From Variovorax atrisoli 110B (GTDB lineage: Bacteria > Pseudomonadota > Gammaproteobacteria > Burkholderiales > Burkholderiaceae_C), in contig NZ_KB907455.1 in NCBI RefSeq assembly GCF_000382045.1, forward strand, positions 310,001 through 374,000: a DNA stretch of 64,000 nt, written 5' to 3'. Positions 36,100 to 44,311 of this stretch are shown here, one piece after another. The stretch's first letter is position 1. Each line of letters opens with the position of its first letter. The notes beneath the pieces were generated by a model, which was not told the origin of the DNA, did no database searches, and was given only the letters and a program-made list of their open reading frames with translations. Position numbers and translations under genes: made by a program.

Positions 36100-38043
36100 A
36101 TGACCGACTCCAACGAAGACGACCGCACCCGCGTAGTCCCCAAATCAACCCCGCCGTCGCAGCCAACGACAACAGGCGACACCTCGGCCACAGTAATCAC
36201 GGCAGGCGCCCCCACGAGCAGGCCAGGCTCGACCCCGGTAACGAGCCCAGCCACCGGCGCAACGGAGGCAGGCCTCCTCCCCGTAGGCAGCCGCCTGGCC
36301 GAATTCGAGATCACAAGAGTCATCGGCCAGGGCGGCTTCGGCGTCGTCTACGAAGCCTGGGACCACACCCTGGAGCGCGTCGTAGCGATCAAGGAATACC
36401 TCCCGACTTCGTTGTCGGCAAGGCAGAGCGACGGCACCGTAGTTCCGCTATCGGAAAGACACCGCGAAACCTTCGACCTCGGCATGCGCAGCTTCATCAA
36501 CGAAGCCCGCCTGCTGGCCCAGTTCGACCACCCGTCGCTGCTGAAGGTCTACCGCTTCTGGCAGGAAAAGGGCACGACCTACATGGTCATGCCCTTCTAC
36601 CGCGGCGAGACGCTGCGCGAGGCGCTCGTGTCGATTCCCGCGGGCGTCGACGAGGCCTGGCTGATCCGCATCATGGACGGCGTGACGCAGGCGCTCGCGG
36701 TGATGCACAACGCCAACTGCTACCACCGAGACATCGCGCCCGACAACATCATCCTGCTCGAAGGCTCGGGCCGGCCGGTGGTGCTGGACTTCGGCGCGGC
36801 GCGGCGCGTGATCACCGACAAGACGCAGGCGATCACGGTGATCCTGAAGCCGGGCTACGCGCCGATCGAGCAGTACGCCGAGATGCCCGACATGTCGCAG
36901 GGCGCATGGACCGACGTGTACGCGCTCGCGGCGGTGATGCACGTGGCGGTGTGCGGCCGTGCGCCGCCGCCTTCGGTGGCGCGCCTGCTGTCCGACAGCT
37001 ACGTGCCGCTCGCGGGCAACGAGATCCTGCGCAAGCGCTACAGCCCGCGGCTGCTGGAGGCGATCGATGCGGGGCTGGGCGTGCGGCCCGAGCAGCGGCC
37101 GCAGTCGATGGCGGATCTGCGCGCAGCGCTCGACCTGGAAGTGGGGCACAGCATCGCGCCGGTGCCGCGCACGCAGCCGCCTTCGTCCTCGTCGGGCGGA
37201 CGTACGTCGATGGGCTCGAATGCGGATGCGGCCACGGTCATCGCCGGCAAGCCGGGCGGCGGTGCGAAGGCGCCCGCCGCTGCGCCTGCGCCGGCGGGCA
37301 ACAAGGGCAACACCGGCAGCGGCGGCGGCAAGACGGCCATCGCCCTGGCCTGCGTCGCCCTGCTTGCGGTGGCGGCCGGCGGCGGATGGTGGTGGTTCCA
37401 GGGGCGCGGCGGCGCGGACGACAAGCCGGTGGTCACCAGCACGCCGGCACCGCCTCCCGACACCAAGGTCGCGGAGGCGCCATCGCCGCCGCCGCCTCCA
37501 CCACCTCCTGCGCCCGCGCCACCTCCCGCGCCGCGCACGCCGGCCGAGTCGCTGCAGTCGCTCGCGACGGGCGCCACGCCGGGCTTCGACGTGACGGCCA
37601 CGCCTAAGAAGGCCGAGGTCGCGATCGGCAAGGACCGGCTCGCTTTCGAGGTCCGCAGCAAGCGCGAGGGCTTCGTCTACGTGTTCCTGCTCTCGAGCGG
37701 CGGCGAGATGTTCCTGCTGTTCCCGAATCTGCTGGACAAGTACAACAAGATCACCGCGGGCGGCACGCTGTCGCTGCCGCGCGCCTCGTGGCCGATGGAC
37801 GCGGGCGGGCCGGCAGGCGCCGACCAGTTCGCGGTGCTGGTGAGCGAGCACGAGCGCGACTTCAGCGCCGCCGGCGTGCAGAACGACGGCGTGTTCCCCG
37901 TGTTCCCGCTGCCCGTTCTCGCCGCGCTGGAGGCCACGCGCGGCACCGGTCCCTCGCCGCTGCTGGGCAAGCCGGTGTGCGCGCCCAACACCCCATGCAA
38001 CGACGTCTACGGCGTCGGCAATTTCAAAATCGTCGAGAAGTAA
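36100..38043 (+). CDS. Membrane-spanning Ser/Thr protein kinase (PpkA-like) with DUF4384-like domain
   Basis: A 647-residue kinase. A Thr/Pro-rich N-terminus (1-60) precedes the kinase domain (about 68-340): GQGGFGVV at 76-83, Lys98 (VVAIKEYL), catalytic Asp211 in HRDIAPDN and Asp230 in DFG. The usual Lys after HRD is Ala213, a form seen in other bacterial kinases. A linker, one TM helix (about 412-432), a poly-Pro stretch and a periplasmic DUF4384-like domain (about 494-594) follow. T6SS kinases of this kind (PpkA) switch the system on after membrane damage. AAGGAG precedes ATG 36100. No PppA phosphatase or Fha gene is seen. The first ~130 codons are unusually C/A-rich at third positions. 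Confidence 0.88.
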   Translation: MTDSNEDDRTRVVPKSTPPSQPTTTGDTSATVITAGAPTSRPGSTPVTSPATGATEAGLLPVGSRLAEFEITRVIGQGGFGVVYEAWDHTLERVVAIKEYLPTSLSARQSDGTVVPLSERHRETFDLGMRSFINEARLLAQFDHPSLLKVYRFWQEKGTTYMVMPFYRGETLREALVSIPAGVDEAWLIRIMDGVTQALAVMHNANCYHRDIAPDNIILLEGSGRPVVLDFGAARRVITDKTQAITVILKPGYAPIEQYAEMPDMSQGAWTDVYALAAVMHVAVCGRAPPPSVARLLSDSYVPLAGNEILRKRYSPRLLEAIDAGLGVRPEQRPQSMADLRAALDLEVGHSIAPVPRTQPPSSSSGGRTSMGSNADAATVIAGKPGGGAKAPAAAPAPAGNKGNTGSGGGKTAIALACVALLAVAAGGGWWWFQGRGGADDKPVVTSTPAPPPDTKVAEAPSPPPPPPPPAPAPPPAPRTPAESLQSLATGATPGFDVTATPKKAEVAIGKDRLAFEVRSKREGFVYVFLLSSGGEMFLLFPNLLDKYNKITAGGTLSLPRASWPMDAGGPAGADQFAVLVSEHERDFSAAGVQNDGVFPVFPLPVLAALEATRGTGPSPLLGKPVCAPNTPCNDVYGVGNFKIVEK

Positions 38044-38097
38044 TCGTCTGCAGAGCGTCGGCCTTCGTGCCGTGACTCTCAGGACAAGGAGGCTTTC

Positions 38098-39750
38098 ATG
38101 ATGACCGCATCGCAACCGCAGAAGCAGCAGCAACGACAACAACGAGAACAAGAACAACAACAGCCATCCCGGCGGCGCGGCGACCGCTTCGCCCGCGCGC
38201 TCCGCTGGAGCGTCGCGGCCGCCATCGCATCGCTGGCCGGTTGCGCCGCGCCTCCGCCGGCCGCCACCGACACCGCTGCCGCCCCCACGCCCGCGAGCAC
38301 CGACTCCGCAGCGTCGCGCCCGCCTCCCGGCGCGAGCCTGGCCGGCCAGGCCCGCACCTTCTCGACGCAGCTCGCCACCTACACCTCGGTGAGCTTCGAC
38401 TCGGTGCCGGGATGGTCGCGCGACGACTTCTCGGAGAGCTGGCCCGCCTTCCTCGGCAGCTGCAAGGTGCTGAACGGCCGCGGCGCCGAATGGAGGTCGG
38501 TGTGCGACCGCGCGCAGAAGGTCGACGGCAAGAACAACAACGCGATCCGGGGCTTCTTCGAGAGCGAGTTCTCGGCCTACCAGATCCGCGACGACGACCG
38601 CCGCCCCGACGGCGTGGTCACCGGCTACTTCGAGCCCGAGATCGCGGGCGCTCGCCAGTACGGCGCACCCTTCATCTACCCGGTGTACGGCCAGCCCGAG
38701 GACATGCTCTTCGCCGACGCGCGCAAGCTGCCGCCGGGCAACGGCACCGTGGCGGCCCGCGTCGAAGGCCGCAACGTGGTGGTGCAGACCGGCCTGAGCA
38801 CGCGCGACATGGGCGCGCCGGGCCTCTATGCGCTGGACCTCTCGGCCATCTCGCGCGACACGCTCGACCGCAAGGTGCGCCTGCGCATCGAGGGCAAGCA
38901 GCTGCTGCCGTACTACACGCGCGAGGAGATCGAGACCAAGGGCGCGCCCAACGCCAAGGTGCTGGCCTTCGTGAGCAGCGCCACCGCGCTGTACGAGATG
39001 CAGATCCAGGGTTCGGGCCGCATCCGCATGGCCAACGGCGACATCGTGCGCGTGGCCTATGCCGAGCAGAACGGCCAGCCCTTCCGCCCGACGCTCGCGC
39101 AGGCCGCCAACGGCAAGCCGCGCAGCCCGGTGAAGGTGCGCGGCTCGTCCATCGAACTGCAGCTCGACGACGGCGACGACGACAGCGACATCGGCGGGGT
39201 GGCCGACGGCACCATTCGCACGCGCGGCTTCACGCTCGCGCGGCCGGTGGCCAGCGGGCCGGTGGTGGTGCCGGGGCGGCGTCCGGCGGCCGGCGCGGTG
39301 AGCGGCTCGGGCATCAAGGACCCGAGCTACGTGTTCTTCAAGGAATCGCCTTCGCCCGTGGGCGGACCGGTGGGTGCCTTCGGCGTGCCGCTGTCGGCGG
39401 GGCGTTCCATCGCCGTCGATCCGCGCAGCACGCCGCTGGGCTATCCGGTGTTCGTCTCCACGCGCACGCCCGGCAGCGGTGCGCCGATGCAGCGCCTGAC
39501 CATCGCGCAGGACACCGGCGGCGCCATCCGCGGCGCGGTGCGCGCCGACTACTTCTTCGGCAACGGCCAGCAGGCCGCGACCAACGCGCGCCGCATGAAG
39601 GAGCGCGGCCAGCTCTGGATATTGCTGCCGCGCGGCCTCGCGGTCGCGCAGGCCGCCGTGTCCTCGACCATCCGCACGCGCGGCGGACCGGTGGGCGCGA
39701 ACCTGCCGCAGTGCCTGGTGCCTTCGGAGGACACCTGCGTCGACGACTGA
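38098..39750 (+). CDS. mltA: MltA-type lytic transglycosylase lipoprotein
   Basis: A 550-residue MltA homologue, far longer than the ~365 of E. coli. A Gln/Arg-rich leader precedes a lipobox LAGC with Cys49, so it is a lipoprotein. The MltA barrel begins around residue 110 (PGWSRDDFSESWPAFLGSC, VTGYFEPEIAG), the catalytic Asp472 lies in IAQDTGGAIRG, and the 3D-like double-psi region closes the protein. An Asp/Gly-rich insert (about 355-410) interrupts the domain. It cleaves peptidoglycan to 1,6-anhydromuropeptides. AAGGAGG precedes ATG 38098. In this T6SS operon it may open the wall for the TssLM complex; it could instead be the general MltA of the cell. Confidence 0.9.
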   Translation: MMTASQPQKQQQRQQREQEQQQPSRRRGDRFARALRWSVAAAIASLAGCAAPPPAATDTAAAPTPASTDSAASRPPPGASLAGQARTFSTQLATYTSVSFDSVPGWSRDDFSESWPAFLGSCKVLNGRGAEWRSVCDRAQKVDGKNNNAIRGFFESEFSAYQIRDDDRRPDGVVTGYFEPEIAGARQYGAPFIYPVYGQPEDMLFADARKLPPGNGTVAARVEGRNVVVQTGLSTRDMGAPGLYALDLSAISRDTLDRKVRLRIEGKQLLPYYTREEIETKGAPNAKVLAFVSSATALYEMQIQGSGRIRMANGDIVRVAYAEQNGQPFRPTLAQAANGKPRSPVKVRGSSIELQLDDGDDDSDIGGVADGTIRTRGFTLARPVASGPVVVPGRRPAAGAVSGSGIKDPSYVFFKESPSPVGGPVGAFGVPLSAGRSIAVDPRSTPLGYPVFVSTRTPGSGAPMQRLTIAQDTGGAIRGAVRADYFFGNGQQAATNARRMKERGQLWILLPRGLAVAQAAVSSTIRTRGGPVGANLPQCLVPSEDTCVDD

Positions 39751-39817
39751 AGGATCGAGAGATGCGAGACCCCGGGCCCATGGCCCTCCCGTTGGCCCGC
39801 GAAGCGAGGCCCGTTCG

Positions 39818-39910
39818 GGGAACACCGCGGAACCGGCTCTGCCGGGCCGCCGGTGTTGCCCCCTGCAAGGGGGTTGGCGAAGCGACACGAAGTGCGCGCA
39901 GCCTGGGGGT
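39818..39910 (-). repeat. Dispersed palindromic intergenic repeat (minus orientation)
   Basis: A minus-orientation copy of the 12869 element with central hairpin CCCCCTGCAAGGGGG, in the 166-bp gap between mltA and the sigma-like gene. This is the point where the operon would most easily be split. Confidence 0.7.
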
Positions 39911-39916
39911 GAGCCC

Positions 39917-40666
39917 ATGATCCAGACGCTGTCGTCCGCGGAGAGCAGCGAGCTCGTTCGCCTGTGGCGGCGGCGCCAGACGCTGTCGCCCGGCGAGATG
40001 GGCGACATGTACCGCATCGTCGGCGGGGCGCTGGTGGCCTGCAACCCCCCCGAGCTGCAGGCGCTGGGCGAGGGCCGGCAGGAGCTGGTGGCGCAGTTCA
40101 TCTACGTGAAGGTGCTGCGGCTTGATGCCGACCCCGACGAGGCCGACGAGCGCGCGGGCCACAGCGCGCCGTCCACCGCCTTCGCGCTGTGTGCCTACTT
40201 CCGCCGCTACCTCATCGACTGCACGCGCGCGAGCGCCTTCCGCCGCAAGCTCTCCATCGGCGACCAGATCACCGAGGCGCAGCTGGAGGACGAGATCGGC
40301 CCCGACGAAGGCCTCGAAGGCTGCCTCGCCGAGCACGGCCTGAGCATGCAGGCCGTGCAGCAGGCCGCGCGCGAGTTCATCGCCGGGCTGCCCGAGCCCG
40401 AGCGGCTGCTGCTGTGCGAGGGCTTCGGCAAGGAGGCCGAAGGCGGGCTCTCGGGCATCGCCTCGCGGCATGCCATCGCCTCCTACCACTACCGCGCGGG
40501 CCGACTGGGCCTCGTGCACAAGCGCGAGGGGCTCACGGCGGACTACGCAAAGACCCGGCTCGGCGGCTGGCTGCAGCAGACGCTGGGCATCGCCATCGAG
40601 CCCGACAACATGGCGGCGATCCTGCAGGTTTTCAAAATCCTCGGTGCTGAAGCGTCTTACGCCTGA
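39917..40666 (+). CDS. Divergent sigma-70/ECF-like protein in the T6SS locus
   Basis: A 249-residue cytoplasmic protein. Residues ~50-110 (VAQFIYVKVLRL, ALCAYFRRYLIDCTRASAFRR) resemble sigma region 2, and residues ~148-200 (FIAGLPEPERLLLCEGFGKE and ASRHAIASYHYRAGRLG) resemble region 4 with its helix-turn-helix. The match is weak by eye, and a linker of ~35 residues separates the parts. It starts behind a repeat and ends 27 bp before a membrane protein that looks like an anti-sigma factor. It may direct RNA polymerase to T6SS or stress promoters. The alternative is a non-sigma helical T6SS accessory protein. Confidence 0.5.
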   Translation: MIQTLSSAESSELVRLWRRRQTLSPGEMGDMYRIVGGALVACNPPELQALGEGRQELVAQFIYVKVLRLDADPDEADERAGHSAPSTAFALCAYFRRYLIDCTRASAFRRKLSIGDQITEAQLEDEIGPDEGLEGCLAEHGLSMQAVQQAAREFIAGLPEPERLLLCEGFGKEAEGGLSGIASRHAIASYHYRAGRLGLVHKREGLTADYAKTRLGGWLQQTLGIAIEPDNMAAILQVFKILGAEASYA

Positions 40667-40693
40667 AGACATAGCCATTCAGGAACAGACGCC

Positions 40694-41902
40694 ATGACCC
40701 ACGACCTCTGGCCCCCGCTCAGCGTGATACGCCACGCGCTGGAAACGACCGGTGCGGCCGCGATGCCGGACGCCGGGCCCGAAGGCGCGCCCGCCACGGC
40801 CACCGTGGCCATGCCCGGGTCGCCGCCGGGAACGACTGCCGCGCCCGCCGCCGCAGCAGCAGCGTCCGACCTGCTCCTGCCCCTCACCGAACTGGCCCGG
40901 CGCCGCGAGGCGGTCGCCCAGCGCGCCTTCCCGGCCCGCTGGGCGCCGGGCCGCCTCGTCAGCGTGATCTACCGGGGCCGGCTGCTCGGCGTGCTGCTGG
41001 ACCGGTGCATCCACGACGACCTCTGGCAGGGCTGGATGGCTGCCGGCGAGGCCGACTGGGCCGGTGCCTTCGACGTGCTGCTGGAGCCCGAGGACGAGCC
41101 CTTCGAGCCGATGTTCGGCGTGATCCAGACATGGAACGTGATCACGCTCGAACCCAGTCCGCAGCTGTGCGCGCGCGTGCTGGGCGAGATCTCGGCCACG
41201 CGGCTCGCGGCCATCCGCGCGGTGCACGACGAATGGGCCGCGCGCGCGGCGCCGGCCATCGCGCCGGAGCCCGGGCGCATCGCGCTGCGAGGCGTGGGCG
41301 GCGGCGTCTTCTCGGTGCTGTCGGGCACGCCGCTCGGACCGGAAGACCCGCGCACCGACTACCAGGACCTGTACCGCGACGTCGGGCTGGAGCTAGGCAC
41401 CGCGCTGACGCGGCCCCAGGCCGGCGAGGTTTCGCCTTCCGCTTCGGCCACTTCCTCTTCGCCTTCACCGCCGCGTGCGCGGCCGCAGCCCGGCCCCGAG
41501 GGCGGCTGGTGGGGCAGCATCCGCCGCTGGTTCGGCGCCGAAGGCTGGGCTCGCCCGGCTTTTGCCGTGCTGGCGCTGGTCGTGGTGATCCAGAACGTCG
41601 GCCTCATCGGCGGGAGAGATGCGCCCGAGGACGACGAAGTGCGCTTCCGCGCCGTGCCCACGGCGCCCGCGGCCGTGCTGGCCCGCGCCGACCTCGTCGT
41701 GCGCTGGAAGCCCGGCGTGCGAATGGACGAGGCCGACCGGCTGCTGCAGTCCATCTCGGCCGACGTGGTGGGCGGGCCGGGCGGCGAAGGTGCATGGCGC
41801 CTGCGCGTGCCGGAGCCCGTCGAGGCCCTGGCCGTGCTCGCGGCCTCGCCGCTGGTCGAATCGGCAGGGCCGCTCGGGCCTGCCGGGGAGCAGCGGCCAT
41901 GA
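40694..41902 (+). CDS. Single-pass membrane protein, candidate anti-sigma factor
   Basis: A 402-residue protein of no certain family. An Ala/Pro-rich stretch (20-58) and a cytoplasmic globular part (about 60-245) precede a Ser/Pro linker, one TM helix (about 288-306) and a ~95-residue periplasmic tail. That tail (ARADLVVRWKPGVRMDEADR, LLQSISADVVGGPGGEGAWR, LRVPEP) resembles the fervidolysin-prodomain-like fold found at the end of many betaproteobacterial anti-sigma factors. With a sigma-like gene 27 bp upstream, an anti-sigma role is likely but unproven. Its TGA sits in an ATGA, and its end is part of a 194-bp duplication that runs into the caspase gene. Confidence 0.5.
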   Translation: MTHDLWPPLSVIRHALETTGAAAMPDAGPEGAPATATVAMPGSPPGTTAAPAAAAAASDLLLPLTELARRREAVAQRAFPARWAPGRLVSVIYRGRLLGVLLDRCIHDDLWQGWMAAGEADWAGAFDVLLEPEDEPFEPMFGVIQTWNVITLEPSPQLCARVLGEISATRLAAIRAVHDEWAARAAPAIAPEPGRIALRGVGGGVFSVLSGTPLGPEDPRTDYQDLYRDVGLELGTALTRPQAGEVSPSASATSSSPSPPRARPQPGPEGGWWGSIRRWFGAEGWARPAFAVLALVVVIQNVGLIGGRDAPEDDEVRFRAVPTAPAAVLARADLVVRWKPGVRMDEADRLLQSISADVVGGPGGEGAWRLRVPEPVEALAVLAASPLVESAGPLGPAGEQRP

Positions 41903-42274
41903 CCCGCGGCGCCCGCCCGTCTTCCTCCCTCCCGCTCTGGGGGAGGGCAGGGGTGGGGGCACGCGGCGTATCTATTGGGCGCTCTGCCTGCCCCCATCCC
42001 AGCCTTCCCCCGGAGGGGGAAGGAGCAAGGCAAATGCGCTTGCAGCAGTCGCCCCTCGTCGTGCCACTTGGGCTGATCGTGGAGCAGCGGCCATGACCCG
42101 CAGCGCCCGCCTGTCTTCCTCCCTCCCCCTCTGGGGGAGGGCAGGGGGTGGGGCACGCGGCGTACGCGTCGGGCGCCCTGCATGTCGCCAGCCCGACCGT
42201 CCCCCGGAGTGGAAAGAAGCAAGACAGCAGCGCAGGCTTCCTTCTACGGCGGAAGGCACGAGGCAACTGCGCTT
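41887..42274 (+). repeat. Degenerate 194-bp tandem duplication at the anti-sigma/caspase junction
   Basis: The sequence GAGCAGCGGCCATGACCCGC recurs at 194-bp distance (41888 and 42082). Each unit holds the end of the membrane-protein gene (codons EQRP-stop), a palindromic GGGGGAGGGCAGGGG repeat and a caspase-like start (MRLQQ in unit 1 at 42034, LRLLQ in unit 2 at 42267). A 65-codon frame from 41899 to 42096 is therefore a duplication remnant, not a gene. The 5' halves are ~85 % alike and the 3' halves less so. Confidence 0.65.
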
Positions 42275-44264
42275 GCTGCAGGCGCTGCTCATCCTGTGGC
42301 TGTGCGCTTGCGGCAGCCTCGCCTTCGCCACGCAGCGCGCGCTGCTCGTCGGCGTCTCGGAGCTGGTCAACCAGCCGCAGGCGCTGTGGCTGCAGGCGCC
42401 GCGCAACGACGTGATGCTGATGCGCGATGCGCTGCTGAAGCAGGGCTTCGGCTCTTCCGACATCGCCGTGCTCGCCGACGGCGTGAGCGGCGCGGCGCTG
42501 CCCGAGTCGCAGGCCATCCACGAGGCGCTGGCGAAGCTGCTCGCGCAGTCCAGAAGCGGCGACTTCGTGCTGCTGTACTTCTCCGGCCACGGCACGCGGC
42601 TGCGTGACATCGTCAAGCGCTACCAGGAGCCCGACGGGCTGTCGGAGAACTTCCTCGCGCGCGACGTGCGCGGCACGCTGGGCAGCGACAACGCACTCGC
42701 GGGCGACCTGCGCGACGTGGACTTCGATGCGTGGATCCAGTCCTTCCTCGCGAAGAACGTGTTCGTGGCCTCGGTGTTCGACACCTGCTCCGCCAACTCG
42801 ATGACGCGCGGCACCGCCGATGCGCCGCCCACCGCCGAAGGCCCGCCCGACGACGAAGTGCGCTGGCGCGGATTGCGCGCGACGCAACTCGTCGGCGGCG
42901 CGCCACCCGCCCGGCAGCTTTCACCGCCCTTGCCGGCCGAGGCCGTGCCGCGCGCACGCTACGTCGCCTTCTTCGCATCCGAGAGCCACCAGATCACGCC
43001 GGAGCTGCGCCTGCCGCGCAAGGCGCGCAACGCCAGGCCGCAGGGACTGCTGACCTGGGCGATGGTCGAGGCCCTCTCCCGAAGACCCGCCACGTGGCGT
43101 GAGCTCTTCGACGGCGTGCTCGCGCTGTATCCGCCGGTCATCGACGAGCTGTCGCAGCGCTTCCCCACGCGCGAGCTTCCATCGCCGGTGGCCGAAGGCA
43201 ACCTCGACGCGCCGCTGTTCGCCAACAGCGGCGCTCCCGCATCCACGCGGCCGGTGTGGCGCGCGCAGCGCAGCGGCGACAGCCTGGCCATCAAGGCCGG
43301 CCTGCTCGACGGCCTGGCGCAGCAGCAGGAGCTGCGCGTGCTCGCGACGCTCGACGACGGCACCGTGCGCGGGGCGACCGCCACCGTGGCGCAGATCAAG
43401 CTCGGCGGCGCATGGCTCGGCGTGCCCGCCGCGTTGAAGGACGTGCCGGGCAGCGCCTTCTGGAGCGCCACGCCGATGAGCGAGCCGGCTGCCACCGCGC
43501 TGCGCGTGCGTGCCGACAAACCGCTGCCCGCCGGCCTCAGCCTCGACTACCCGGCCGCGATCCGTGCGGCCGACGACGCGGCCACCGCCGACGTGCGCTG
43601 GACCGACCTCGGCCCCTCGGGCCAGCGCCTCGAACTGCTCGCGCCGCTCTTCGGTGCCAGCGTCTCCGCCGTGGTGCTGCCCGACACCGCCGCACTGCGC
43701 CGCCGCCTGCAGGCGCTGGCGCAGCTCAAGTGGCTCTCGCAGCTGCAGGGCTACGGCAAGGACGGCCAGCTCGACGGCTTCGATGCCGCGCTGGAGGTCT
43801 GGAGCGGCGAGCGCCTGCTGCGCAGCGTGCCGGTTGCGCAAATGGCCAACGCGCTGCCCGCCGCGCGCGCCGGCGAGCGCGTGCGCCTGAACGTGCGCAA
43901 CACCAGCGGCCGCTCGCTCGACCTCGTCATCGCCGGCATCGATGCGCGCGGCAACCTGCAGTCGGTGTACCCCGACGAGTCCGGCGAAACCAACCGCTTC
44001 AAGCGCGGCACGCTCGAGCAGCCCTCGGTGAAGCGCTTCGACCTGCCCTGGCTCGATGCGGCGGGCGACGCGCGCCTGCTGGTCATGGCCGTGCCCGCCA
44101 CGCCCTACAGCGCGCCGCGCCTCTTCGGCGTGGGCCAGGCGCAGGCCGACGTGTCGGAAGTGCGCGTGCGCGGCGGGCAGCCGCCGGCCGAGAGCGCCGA
44201 GCGCCAGGTGTTCGCGGCCCTGCTGCGCAGGAGCGGCACGGCGGACGCGGGGGCCAGGCCATGA
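42093..44264 (+). CDS. Caspase-family (peptidase C14) protein, probably exported
   Basis: Up to 723 residues. The caspase-like p20 domain (about 80-330) shows ALLVGVSELVN, then YFSGHGTRL with His166 and FDTCSAN with Cys232, the catalytic dyad. A hydrophobic export signal (LLQALLILWLCACGSLAFA) precedes it. The C-terminal half is beta-rich and ends in a DUF4384-like segment (about 596-672). The start is unsure: ATG 42093 lies in an ATGA overlap but makes residues 1-58 mostly repeat-encoded; CTG 42267 and TTG 42273 would give a normal signal peptide. It follows the sigma/anti-sigma-like pair and precedes the hcp-like gene. Metacaspase-like enzymes cleave after basic residues; the target is unknown. 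Confidence 0.8.
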   Translation: MTRSARLSSSLPLWGRAGGGARGVRVGRPACRQPDRPPEWKEARQQRRLPSTAEGTRQLRLLQALLILWLCACGSLAFATQRALLVGVSELVNQPQALWLQAPRNDVMLMRDALLKQGFGSSDIAVLADGVSGAALPESQAIHEALAKLLAQSRSGDFVLLYFSGHGTRLRDIVKRYQEPDGLSENFLARDVRGTLGSDNALAGDLRDVDFDAWIQSFLAKNVFVASVFDTCSANSMTRGTADAPPTAEGPPDDEVRWRGLRATQLVGGAPPARQLSPPLPAEAVPRARYVAFFASESHQITPELRLPRKARNARPQGLLTWAMVEALSRRPATWRELFDGVLALYPPVIDELSQRFPTRELPSPVAEGNLDAPLFANSGAPASTRPVWRAQRSGDSLAIKAGLLDGLAQQQELRVLATLDDGTVRGATATVAQIKLGGAWLGVPAALKDVPGSAFWSATPMSEPAATALRVRADKPLPAGLSLDYPAAIRAADDAATADVRWTDLGPSGQRLELLAPLFGASVSAVVLPDTAALRRRLQALAQLKWLSQLQGYGKDGQLDGFDAALEVWSGERLLRSVPVAQMANALPAARAGERVRLNVRNTSGRSLDLVIAGIDARGNLQSVYPDESGETNRFKRGTLEQPSVKRFDLPWLDAAGDARLLVMAVPATPYSAPRLFGVGQAQADVSEVRVRGGQPPAESAERQVFAALLRRSGTADAGARP

Positions 44265-44311
44265 GGTCTTCAGTTCATCTTTTTTGTTCCATCGATTTCC
44301 GGAGGTGAGAA

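Noticed and set aside
36721-36747. Ala instead of Lys in the HRD loop of the kinase as evidence for a pseudokinase
   Set aside because: HRDxAPDN occurs in other active bacterial Ser/Thr kinases, and the Gly-loop, Lys98, Asp211, Asn216 and DFG are all present.
41899-42096. A 65-codon frame overlapping the membrane-protein stop
   Set aside because: Its sequence is repeat-derived and ends with the same EQRP-stop as the upstream gene, so it is a duplication remnant.
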